Of a stretch of DNA of 64,000 nucleotides, positions 24,847 to 35,435 are shown piece by piece. Position numbers and translations under genes: made by a program. The stretch covers positions 1,173,394-1,237,393 of the forward strand of contig PCDI01000012.1 of assembly GCA_002778195.1 (NCBI GenBank), in the 5' to 3' direction. The notes below the pieces were generated by a model that was not told the origin of the DNA, searched no databases, and saw only the letters and a program-made list of their open reading frames with translations. How positions within the stretch are numbered: the stretch's first letter is position 1; each line of letters opens with the position of its first letter. The stretch is from Raffaelea ambrosiae (lineage: Eukaryota > Ascomycota > Sordariomycetes > Ophiostomatales > Ophiostomataceae).

Positions 24847-26879
24847 ATGGCAAGCCAGAAGAACGATACCACCGTGGTGGCCGGCACTGATGTCGATGAC
24901 CTCAAGGCGAAAAGCATCGAGCAAATCGAATCGGCCAACGCCCAGATCCCACGGTGGATTCGGGATGCCACGCCCGAGGAGCTGGCCGAGAAAGAGAAAC
25001 GTCTTCGACGCAAGATCGACTTGCGCCTGTACGTCCATCAGCCAAAACCATGGTTCGCGTCGTCTGTCCTTGTTTACGTACTAACCAATAATAGTCTGCC
25101 TATGATCGTCGTCATCTACATCATGAATTATCTGGGTAAGACTTTTGCCGCTTCGTGAATGTCCACGTCCGATAGTGTGGTGTCTGTTCTGACTTTGTCC
25201 AGACCGAAACAACATTGCAACAGCCGGGCTGGCTGGTCTGAAAGAAGACCTGCAGCTCCAGGGTGTAGAGTTCAACACGGCCGTCGCCATCTTGTTTGTT
25301 GGCTATCTTCTCATGCAGGGTTAGTGCTCTCTTCTCCTCTGTTCATGGCAGTTGCCCCTTTTGCTCATCTGATATTCTTTGCCGCAACAGTCCCGTCGAA
25401 CATGATCCTGAACAAGCTGGGCAAGCCATCGATCTACCTGCCGTGCTGTATGGTTGTTTGGGGCACAATCTCTGCTGCTACGGCATCTGTCCGGAACTAC
25501 GCAGGACTCGTGGTCGTCCGGTTCTTCCTTGGGTTTGTGGAAGCCGCTTACTTCCCTGGGTGTCTGTACTACCTCTCTTGCTGGTACACCAGAAGTGAGC
25601 TTGCTCTACGCACCGGTATCCTCTATTCCGGCTCTCTCTTGTCCGGTGCCTTTGGCGGCCTCATTGCCGCCGGGATCGTGGACGGCATGGACGGCAAACG
25701 GGGCCTCGCGGCCTGGAAGTGGTTGTTTTTGATCGAAGGTGTTGTGACCATTGCGGTAGCTTGCTCGGCTTTTTTCATGCTGCCCGATCTTCCACGGACC
25801 ACCCGGTGGTTGTCGCAGGAGGAGAAGGAGTTGGCTGCGTGGCGGCTCCAGGTGGACATTGGCGAGGATGACTGGATCGACAGAGAGCACCAGTCGATGT
25901 TTCACGGATTCAAGCTTGCTGTCCTGGATATCAAGACGTGGCTGATTCTCATTATCATCTACGGCTCGACAGCAAGCGGTTCCATGACGACATTTTTCCC
26001 CACGTGAGTTTGTTCTTTCCATCCCTTTTTTTTCCTGTTCTCTTTGGTCTGTTTTATTGTCGTTTTTCGTTTTTCGTTTTTCGTTTTTCGTTTTTTCTTT
26101 TTTCTTTTGCAGCCTCTTTCTCGTACACCAAACACCCACTCACACCCTATCAGAGTCGTCAAAACACTGGGCAAGGGCAACATCGAGACACTGCTCATGA
26201 CGGCGCCTCCCTACGTCATCGCCGTGATTGCCTGCCTGACAAATGCCTGGCATGCAGACAAGACGGGTGAGCGGTGGCTCCATATTGCCGTCCCTCCTCT
26301 CGTCGCCATGGCCATGTACATCATCGCAGTGTCAACCACGAATTTTGCTGCTCGCTACTTGTAGGTCCAAGGCCATTGTCTCTGTAGGACGTTTTGTTTT
26401 TTGACTGACGATTCAGTGCTATGTGCATCATGGTTGGTGGCACCTACTCTGGTTATGTGGTAGCCTTGGGTTACATCTCCAACAGTAAGACACCCGCAGC
26501 CGCCTGCCTTTTTATTTCGTACGCTTACACTTCTAGTTCTTCCGCGGCCTGTTGCCAAGAGAGCGGCGGCCTTGGCCATGATCAATTCCCTCAGCAACGT
26601 TTGCCAGATCTACTCGCCATACATGTACCCTTGTAAGTATGGCCTGGGTCGTATTCCAAAAGAAGCAGTCGCTTACACGAACGAACAGCGTCTGCGGCCC
26701 CTCGGTTCACTGTAGCCTTTTCGGTCAACATTGCCATGTCGGCCATGACCGTCATTTCTGCCACGGCCATGCGGATCTACTTGGGCAAGCTGAACAAGAA
26801 GCTTGACCGCGGCGAGCCAGTGCGGGATGTCAAGCCTGACGGACCGGATGGCGGACGGGGTTTCCGTTTCTTGTTGTAG
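24847..26879 (+). CDS. MFS transporter, anion:cation symporter type
   Basis: Plasma-membrane secondary transporter of the allantoate/nicotinate-type (Dal5/Tna1-like) MFS family. Eight exons: 24847-25028, 25095-25135, 25203-25319, 25391-26003, 26154-26360, 26417-26484, 26537-26632 and 26689-26879, giving 504 aa. Every joint keeps frame; exon 2 is only 41 nt. The family signature NYLDRNNIATAGLAG follows the first helix, and MQVPSNMILNKLGKPSIYLP and the GFVEAAYFPGCLYYLS helix are typical of the group. About 12 membrane segments are expected. The intron at 26004-26153 carries repeated TTTTTCG units. Members of this family import organic anions such as allantoate, nicotinate, pantothenate or aromatic acids; the substrate here is unknown. 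Confidence 0.93.
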
Positions 26880-27099
26880 TCGATATCCTTTTGTTTCGTG
26901 TTTGTTTGGAAACATCCGTGGCACGTCTCGCGTAAACAGCGTTGGTACTCAACTCAATGTGCAATTTGATCCATCTGTCATTATCCATAGAGCCGTTTTT
27001 TTTTGGCTAGGACACCTTTTGGCTCTTGTTATTGTGACAATGTTGACTTTCCAAGCTATCCAGCTGCTCATCACGGCACATGCTTCGGTCATTCTCGCA

Positions 27100-28298
27100 T
27101 CAAAAGATGGCAATTGCATTCGGCGGACTCGCTACACCGCCGGGCACCTTGAGCGGCACGCTCGTCACAAAGAACGTGTACCGCTTGTGCTTCTGGCACA
27201 AAGCGGCCAGGTCTTCCAGATCAAACATCTCTCCAATCGGGCAGCCCCAGCCGGCCAGCACCCACTGGTGCAGCAGCCCGCCGCCCTGCATGGCGGCCTC
27301 CCACGGCTCCCCCTTCCAGCCATTGCCGGGCTCGGTGTGCGGGCCGATCAGCGGCGCCTGCTCGAAACTGGGCGCGTCGCTGGCCACGGCCGCAAAGCTG
27401 CTCTCCCACAGCCACTGCACGGTCGCCTTGGTCGAGGCCACGCCCAGGAAGTCGGGCGAGGGCCGCTCGCCGATGGCGCGCTGGGCCGCGGGCGCGAGGC
27501 TCTCGTAGGCCTTGGTGAAGCCGACGCGCAAGAACAGAATGTCGCCCTTGCGGACGGTCGTGCCTTGCTCGGCCAGAATCGCCTGGAGCTCCTCGACGGG
27601 GATGGCCGCCGAGACAAAGGGATCGACGGGCTGGCCGTGCTTCTTTTCGTAGTAGGCGGCGTAGTCGATGAGCACGCCGCGGCCGACAATGCCGCCGTTC
27701 CGAACCCAGGCTGTGTCGAGCACGATTAGTACGGTGGCGGGCAAACGGACGTTCTGCTTTCTGTATCTCTCACTCTCTCACCCTCTCAACACACGCACAC
27801 ACGCACACACGCACACGCACACGCACACACACATACACACACCGACACCCCTCACACCCCCCTCTTGAACCCACCGTCTATGCCAATGATGGTCGGGTCG
27901 TCCAGCTCGTCCGGGCCCACGCCGCCGTAAAACTTCTTCGCCTGGCGGTAGCCGTAGTGCCGGAAGCCGTCCCACTGCGACGACCCCTGCGTGTTGAAGT
28001 CGAGATGGTCGTCATTGACAATGCGCAGATTGCCCTGCTCATCCGTCTTGGCAATACGACGCCACTTGAAGGATGGCCGGTTGAAGCTGGGCTGCGCCGG
28101 CTTGTTCAGCTCCCAGTCCAACGACACGCGCTCGCCCGTGCGGATCTCCTCGGCCGCCGTCTGGGCCACGACGGCCGGTGTCAGCTGGTTGAGCGCGCCG
28201 AGCGAGTCGTTTTGGCCATAGAGGCCCCAGGCATTTCCAGGCGGACCGCTGGGGTCGAGCGGCAGGCTCGCAAACGGCGGACGGTCGGGGACGGACAT
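27100..28298 (-). CDS. Cyclase/kynurenine-formamidase-like hydrolase (PF04199 type)
   Basis: Predicted cytosolic metal-dependent hydrolase of the putative-cyclase family, whose characterised members open formamides or lactam-like rings. Exons (minus): 28298-27875 and 27710-27100, giving 344 aa. The joint reads GID|AWVRNGGIVGRGVLID, matching the fungal subfamily. The canonical HxGTHxDxxxH metal motif is represented by SSQWDGFRH (Gln108, Asp110, His114): Asp and the last His are kept but the first His is Gln, as is common in this fungal branch. The 164-nt intron is largely a CA/TG microsatellite. It is divergent from a Zn2Cys6 regulator with only 488 bp between start codons. Substrate unknown. 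Confidence 0.88.
27787..27842. repeat. (CA)n microsatellite in the hydrolase intron
   Basis: A CACACG/CACA dinucleotide-type tract of about 55 nt lies wholly inside the single intron of the cyclase-like gene. Confidence 0.9.
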
Positions 28299-28786
28299 GG
28301 TCAACAGGTCGGCTGTTGGCTGTTTGCTGTTTGCTGTGTCGGTTGTGTACTCGTCCTTGTGAACTGCTCTGGCCTCACAATCTTTACTTCTCTCCACTTG
28401 AAGCCGCCGACGACAGGCCATCCCCTCGCGCGATCCCCCCCCCCGCAATTGACGTTGCGTTGCGGTTGTTGTCGCAGCTGCTCCTTCGGGTCAGTGCGGC
28501 GCGAGTCCGGGGGCACCTTCCGGACTCGGAAAAAGAGACCAGCGAGTATTCGAGTGTCGGAAAAGGAAAGTGCGGGGAAAGCTCCTTCTCCGTTTGGGGT
28601 TCTCCTCTTTTTTCCCAGCGGCGCGGACGCCTGTTTTTTTTTTATGCACCACGCACACAAAATAAAACAGTTATCCTTTTCCGCTTGTCTTGTCAGGATC
28701 GCTTGTCGCACATCCGCTTTTCTTTGCTTCGGCCTCCTTGCGTCTTGCCTCGCCGTCGGATCTCCCGAGCGCCAGCGGATACCGAC
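28299..28786. promoter_or_regulatory. Bidirectional promoter, hydrolase and Zn2Cys6 regulator
   Basis: A 488-bp intergenic stretch between divergent start codons. It contains a perfect 9-bp inverted repeat with 9-nt spacer (28502-28528) whose inner ends are CGG and CCG, the half-site type recognised by Zn2Cys6 dimers. A C run lies near 28436-28443. No gene is seen. Confidence 0.65.
28502..28528. promoter_or_regulatory. Perfect inverted repeat, candidate Zn2Cys6 operator
   Basis: Left arm CGAGTCCGG (28502-28510), spacer 28511-28519, right arm CCGGACTCG (28520-28528). The arms are exact reverse complements. The CGG and CCG triplets are 9 nt apart. It lies about 200 bp upstream of the hydrolase ATG and about 260 bp upstream of the regulator ATG, so autoregulation and co-regulation are both possible. 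Binding is inferred, not shown. Confidence 0.55.
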
Positions 28787-31458
28787 ATGGACTCCGGTGC
28801 AGGCGCCTCCCGGCATCCGCTGCAACCTGGACACCACGCCAGGGCGGCCGTTCCACAGCGGCCGCAGCAGCAACCAGTGCCGAGGCTGTCCCCATCCGCG
28901 ACGCAGCCAGAGCGGCATCCGAACGCCACGATCACAGCCGGATCTGCCCCCAAGAGGCGGAAAAGAAACCACAGCGAAGCGCGGCAGCGAGTCACGCGCG
29001 CATGCGACCGGTGCAAGAGGTCAGTCCCGGCCAATGGAACGCAGGCGCGGCACAGGTCTTGTGCTATCTTGGCCGGTACCCCCATCTAACGGCTGGCCAG
29101 ACGCAAAGTGCGCTGCACGGGGGTCAGGCCCTGTGAGATCTGCGTGGAGGCGGATGCGCTGTGCACGTACGACCTGTCGTATGCCAGGGGCCGTCTGCCG
29201 CTGATACCCACGTCGTATGGAGCCGAGGGGCGCCCTGGCCAGGCCCGGGACGCCAGCTCGGAGACCGACGAGGCCGATGCTGTCCGACGTCTCTCCTACA
29301 TGTCCACCGTGGCCGCAGCAGAGACCGGCCGGCCTGTCGATGCCATGGCTGCTCCGGGCGCACAAGAGAGCACGGCTGCGGCCGCCCCAGGCCGCTCGCA
29401 TGCGGCGTCGTCCCGCGTGTCGCCGGAGCCGTCCCAGACCGACCTGCAGGGCCACTACGTCGGGCCCTCGTCGGGCGTCTCCTTCTTGCTGCGCGTGCAG
29501 AAGCGGCTGCACGAGGCCGTGTCCTTCTCCCAGACGTCCTCCATCTTCACCTTTGGAGACGCGCCCCTGCCCGAGTACGACAACTCCATTCCCCTCCTGC
29601 TGACCCGCGCCGAGGCCGCGGCGCTCCTCGAGCGCTACTTTGATTTTGCCGTGCCCACGCACCGGTATCTGCACCAGCCCACGGTCGAGTCCTACCTGCA
29701 CGAGTTCTACGAGTCCAAGGGCCGCATGCCCAGCCGCGACGACGGCCGCGCCAAGCTGGCCGTGCTGTTCATGGTGTTTGCCCTGGCGAGGGAGTACATG
29801 CTCCCATCCACACTCACCCCCAACATGGACACCAGGTACGTTTGCGCAGCCCGGCGGGCAGCAGGACGCGCAGTGGTCTGACAGCCTGCAGTGCGCAGTA
29901 TTTCCTGGCTGCCGAGCAGCAGCTGTCCAAGGAAAAGGGCTCCATCCGTCTGGCCAGCGTCCAGGCCCGGCTCTGCCAGTGCTTCTATCTGCTGTCGCAG
30001 TCCCGCATCAACCACTGCTGGACCCTGTTTGGCACCACCGCCCACCTGGCCCTGGCCATTGGCCTGAACCGCAACCGCCGCGCCGACCCTGCCGGTGGTC
30101 TCGGCCACATCGACGTCGAGTGCCGTCGCCGCACCTTCTGGTGTGCCTACAACCTGGACAACTACCTCAGTGCAGCCCTGGGGCGGCCTCGGACGTTCCA
30201 CGACGAAGACATTGACCAGGAGCTGCCCACTGTTGTCGAGGACTGCGACCTTTTCCACAGCGAGATCCGAACGAGCCAGACGCGCGGGCAGTCCGTCATG
30301 CTGGCTCCCGTGGCCCATGTCCGGTACGTTGCGTGGACGCTGTGTTGAAATCCCGTGTCTTTTTTTTGTGCTGGTTGGCTGACCCCCCCCCCCCCCTGGC
30401 CAGGCTCTCCAAGATCGTGGGCACGATTCTCCGCGAGCTGTACTCCATCCATCCCATATCCGCCTCGACACGCGCCACCCTCACTGCCAAGCACTCGGAG
30501 GCTCTCAGATCCTGGCGCGCCGGCATGTCCAGCTTTCTCGATGCCGACCGTGTGAGCGCAGCCCTGCAGATGCCCGTCTTCCAGCGCCAGCGAAACGTCC
30601 TCAACCTGGCCTACTGGCACGCCTTGCTCCTGACGCACCGGCCGCTCCTCTTGAGCAACTTTGCCTATCTCCAGCGCCAAGGGTCGGATTCCCGGGACGA
30701 GTCGTCGCGTGCCCAGGCGCAGGCCAGCATGCAGCACTGTCTTGGCGCAGCCATGCACATCATTGAGATTGTGGACGATCTCTTCCAGGCCAACCAGCTG
30801 TTCCAGGCGTACTGGGTGCGTAATACACCCTTCCTGCCAATTTTGCCATACACGGGGTGTCCACTGCTAACGAAGCCAGTTCACCATGTACTTTGCCTTC
30901 TCAGCCGTGGTGGTAGTCTACGTCTACGTCATCCAGCACCGCGCGTCGCCCCCAGAAACGTACCAGAGGTACTTGTTGGCAGCCACCGACTGCCAGGGCC
31001 ACATTGCCTCCAGAGCCGTCAGCGGGTCGCTCACCCAGCGATATTCGCTGGTGCTCGAAGAACTGCGCACAGTCACTGCCAAACAGACGGAGCCTAGGCG
31101 CCAACCACCAGCCAGTCACGCTGGCCAAGGCCCGGTCCCAACGAATGCCGTCCATGGCAGCAACAACACCACAGACGGGAATGTGCCGTACTCCAATCAT
31201 GGCGACAGCAGCGGCCATGGCCATGGCCCAGACAGCAACATCGGGCATCCGTATGCCGACGTGCCGGGCATTCCCGGCGGTGGATCGTTCGACCTGGCCA
31301 GTTTGCCCATGTCAGGCAGTCTCGGCAACTGGAACGAAAGCCCGACCAGCTCGCTGGCGGACGTGACCAGCTGGGGACACTTTGACTCGATGGTCTCGTC
31401 CGGCTTCTGGCCGCTGGAGTCCCTGATCAATGACGGGCAGTTGATGCGCCCACTCTAA
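28787..31458 (+). CDS. Zn2Cys6 fungal-specific transcription factor
   Basis: Nuclear regulator with an N-terminal binuclear zinc cluster and the fungal-specific middle homology domain. Exons: 28787-29019, 29101-29835, 29892-30323, 30404-30815 and 30880-31458, giving 796 aa. The first intron splits the zinc cluster; joining restores CDRCKRRKVRC-TGVRPC-EIC-VEADALC (CX2CX6CX5CX2CX6C), preceded by the basic patch PKRRKRN. The middle domain runs from about TRAEAAALLERYFDFAVPTH to the conserved CRRRTFWCAYNLDNYLS and GRPRTF motifs. The C-terminus is Gly/Asn/His-rich. It lies divergent from the cyclase-like gene and 475 bp upstream of the NRPS-like gene on the same strand, a layout typical of pathway-specific regulators. 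Confidence 0.93.
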
Positions 31459-31933
31459 AAGTCCTTGGGGGGGGGGGTGGCTTGGTCTCATTCCCCATTT
31501 CCACCCGTAGGTGTGTGCCTCTCTCCTCAAGAACAACTGCAAGTTTCCGTCGCTTTTGTGGTTGTCTAGTGGCCCCCGCAAGACGCAATTTCGGCACTTG
31601 TTGACTGGGGCTTTTCCGACTTACACCAAAATTGGACCACGGATAACCACACTCGCTTTTCCGGAGCATATTGGCATTCTCGCAGCTGGTGTCCAACAAC
31701 GGGAATGCTGCCGCGGATGGGGACACGGCTTTCCCCGCAACGTAGAGAGGCCATGTGTATTTGAAGCTGGGCTTCGAGGTTGTATTATTGGGAGAACTTG
31801 CCCAATTCGTTACCAGGCCACTTGATACCCCATCCTCCAGGCCATTTCTCTCTTCACCGAGCCGACCCCTTACAGCTAAGACTACACCGGCATTGATTGC
31901 ACAAACCATCTTTCACCACTGCACAGGAACATT
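31459..31933. promoter_or_regulatory. Upstream region of the NRPS-like gene
   Basis: This 475-nt spacer starts with a G run just after the regulator stop. It contains scattered CGG and CCG triplets, including one CGG-N8-CCG pair near 31700-31713, but not the 9-bp palindrome of the upstream divergent promoter. It should be the promoter of the reductase gene. Confidence 0.45.
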
Positions 31934-34900
31934 ATGGCTGCCACCACTCTGACTCAGTCACCTCTGGATGCATTCCCTGCGGGCGGCTTGGGCAGCAAGA
32001 CCTCGGTCCAGGTGCAAACAACGGCTGTGGAACCGGACATCCCTGCACCCAGATATGTCTATGATCTTTTGTTGCAGCGAATCCAAGAGACTCCCAATGG
32101 GCCCTTCTTTGGCTACCCAGCCTCGCCCAAGGGAAAGACCGACTACGTCTTCCATACGGCCAAGGATCTCGATCGATATGCCCACGCGGCTGCCTGGCAG
32201 TACTTGCGGGATGGTGTCGTTCCTGAGGTAAGACCGACTGTCCAGTGCAGAGACAAGGCTGAGAGCAGTGCTGAGCAATGCTAACGAGAACAGCATCCAA
32301 CCCCACAAAAGGCCGAGGTCATTGCACTTCTAGCCACGTCCAACGACGACTACGTGGTCTCCATGTTTGCCCTGTCCCGACTGGGCTTTTCCATCCTCTT
32401 CCTGTCCAACAGACTGGCTCCTGACGCCATCATCAATCTTATGCAGAAGACAGACTGCTCCAAGATGATTGTCTCGCCACAATATGCGGCCACCGCGGCG
32501 GCACTGCGCGATGAACACAAATACCCGGTGTCCGTGTACGACATTGTCCACAAAGCCCAGTATGCGTGGGCCAAGGCAGACCCAGCCAGCCTGCAGCCGC
32601 TCCCGGACACCGCCCCATCGGCCGCCGACCCGTCGACACTCATCTCGTTCATCATCCACTCGTCCGGGTCCACTGGCCTTCCCAAGCCCATCTTCCAGAC
32701 GCATGCCGCCTGTCTGGCCAATTACTCGAGCGGCATCCCGTACCGGGCCTTCGTCACTCTTCCGCTGTTCCACAACCATGGCATATCCACCTTCTTCCGC
32801 GCATTGTGCTCCGGCAAGCAGGCGTCCCTCTACAATGCAAACTTGCCATTGGTGGGAAGCACACTGGTTGAGTCCATCCAGACAGCCCAGCCGGAAAGCC
32901 TCCACTGTGTTCCGTATGCGCTCAAGCTCATGGCCGAGGACCCCCGAGGTGTCGACACACTCAGACAACTCAAGCTGGTTCTGTTCGGCGGCAGCAGCTG
33001 TCCTCTGGATTTGGGCGACCGCTTGGTTGCGGCGGGTGTGTACCTCGTCGGCCACTACGGCGCGTAAGTCACTTACTTACTCACTTGCCTACACTTGCTT
33101 CATGATGCCATGGTGTCACTACTGTCTCGTGCTGACCAAAATCCAGAACCGAGATGGGCCAGCTGATGACCTCCTTCCGCGACCCGGAGAAGGACAAAGA
33201 CTGGGCGTACATGCGGCCCATGCCGCTGGCCAAGCCGTTCCTGCGCATGGTCCCTCGCGGGTCCAACACGTTTGAGTGCATGGTCCTCGACGGCCTGCCG
33301 TCCAAGGTCATGGCCAACTCGGACGACCCGCCCAACTCGTACTACACGCGTGATCTCTTCGAACCCCATCCCACGCTGCCCGATGCCTGGCGCTACATCA
33401 GCCGCATCGACGACCGTGTCACGCTCGTCAACGGCGAAAAGGTGCTGCCCATTCCCTTTGAGCACCGCATCCGTCAGAGCGACCTCGTCAAAGAGTGCTT
33501 GGTGTTTGGCATCGACAGGGTCGTGCCCGGTCTGGTCGTGATCCCGAGTGACAAGGCCATCGCCCAGGGCCTGTCTGACAAGACAGCGTTCCTCGATGCT
33601 TTGATGCCCGAGATCGAGGCCGCCAATGCCCACGCGGAGGCCTTTGGGCGCGTCTCTCGCGAAATGGTCGAGGTCATGGATGCGGACACTGCGTACCCTG
33701 CGACCGACAAGGGAACGGTCGTTCGCGCTGCGTTCTACAAAAAGTACGCAGACACCATCGATGCCGTGTATGCCCGCTTCGAGCAGACGGCAAGCGGGAG
33801 TGATAGTTTGCTGGCCCTGGGCCAGACGGAGCTCGAGGCCTACTTGCTCGGCCTGTTCACCAAAAAGCTGCGTGTCAGCGGCGTGCAGGAGACCACCGAC
33901 CTTTTTGAGGCGGGCGTGGACAGCCTGCAGGCCATCACGGCCCGCGCGCAGATCCTGCGGGAGATCGATCTCGGCGGCAAAACACCCGCGCAGAACGTCG
34001 TCTTTGAGTTCCCCACGGTCCGTCTGCTGGCGCAGCACCTCGTGGGCCTCCGGACCGGATCCAGCTCGGAGGACAGCACCGCCGCCGACGAGATCCAGGC
34101 CATGAAGGACCTTATTGCCAAGTACAGCGACTTCTCTGCCTACTCGGCCCGCCAGAAACATGCCACCACATCTCCCGTGGAAGCCGAGGGCGTCCTGTTG
34201 ACCGGCGCCACCGGCTCGCTGGGCGCGCACATCCTGAGCCAGCTCGTGGCGCTGCCACACATTGCGCACGTCTACTGTCTTGTGCGGGCGTCTTCGCGGG
34301 AGACGGCCGAGGCGCGTGTTCGGAGTGCCCTTGCAGCGCGGGGCCTGCCCCCGTTGACGGCCGAGGAGTCCACGGGCAAAGTGGTTTGCCTGCCGGCCGA
34401 CCTCAGCCAGGCGACGCTGGGCCTCGATGGCGACGCGCTGGCCCAGCTTCGCCGCCATCTCACAACGGTCGTCCATGCCGCCTGGGCCGTCAACTTCAAC
34501 CTCGGCGTGCGCAGCTTCGAGTCGCACCACATCCGGGGAACTTACAACCTGCTGAATGTGTGTCTAGGCACGGACACAAGTGCGCCGGCGCGGCTCTTCT
34601 TCTGCTCGTCCATCTCGGCCGGCGCCGCCACGCCCATTCCCGGGACTGTGCCGGAGACGTACATTGACAACCTGGCGCACGCGCAGCCGATGGGGTATGC
34701 GCGGTCCAAGGTGGTCACGGAACACATCATCCATGCCGCTGGCCAACAGACGGGCATGACTGCGCGCGTGTTGCGTCTGGGCCAGATTGTGGGCGACGCG
34801 GAGCACGGTATCTGGAACACGACAGAGGCGATTCCACTGATCTTCCGGAGCGCGCTGACGACGGGCACGTTGCCGGCCCTGAATGAAGTGAGTGCTGTCT

Positions 34901-35435
34901 CTGTCTGGCCTCTTTTTTTTTCTTTTTTCTTTTTTTTTTCGCTCATTACGTGGTGCTAACTCTGTAGACTCCTTCTTGGTTGCCTGTGGACAAAATGGCT
35001 CGTTCCGTGGTCGAGTTGTCTGGCCTTGCCCAGCCCAACACGGCGTCTGGTCCTGTGGCCACGGACGACTGCCTCGTCTACCAAGTGCAGAACCACCGCC
35101 TCTTCAACTGGACAAACGATCTGCTTCCTGCCTTGCGGGCAGCTGGGCTCCAGTTCTCCACCGTGCCGCAGCGTGAGTGGGTGGCCGGTCTCCGGAAGTC
35201 TGATGCTGACCCGGCGCGCAACCCAACCATCAAGCTGCTCGACTTCTTCACGGAAAAGTACGACAACGACCGGCCAGGCCGTGCGGGACTGGTCTTTGCG
35301 ACGCGCCGTACAGAAGAGGCCAGCCAGACAATGGCGGACGGCTTTGATGTTATTGGCAGCGGCCTCGTCGAGAAGATGGTGGCGTGGTGGCAGACGCAGT
35401 GGCAAGAAGCGGAAGGAGCAAAGGGGCAACTGTAA
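31934..35435 (+). CDS. NRPS-like A-T-R carboxylic acid reductase
   Basis: Single-module enzyme that adenylates a carboxylic acid, loads it on a phosphopantetheine arm and releases it reductively as an aldehyde (or alcohol). Exons: 31934-32227, 32294-33063, 33147-34887 and 34968-35435, giving 1090 aa. Adenylation motifs are A3 SSGSTGLPKP, A5 HYGATEMGQL (restored across intron 2) and A8-like RYISRIDDRVTLVNGEK; the usual A10 lysine motif is replaced by DKGTVVRAAFYKK, as in related fungal reductases. The carrier domain has DLFEAGVDSLQA with Ser614 as the likely arm site. The thioester reductase domain has the nucleotide-binding LLTGATGSLG (near 708) and catalytic Y872xxxK876 in GYARSKVV. There is no condensation domain. 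Substrate not assigned; relatives act on aryl or amino acids. Confidence 0.93.

Noticed and set aside
33100..34530. 476-codon minus-strand frame over the NRPS-like gene
   Set aside because: Shadow of GC-rich third positions; the plus strand encodes carrier and reductase motifs.
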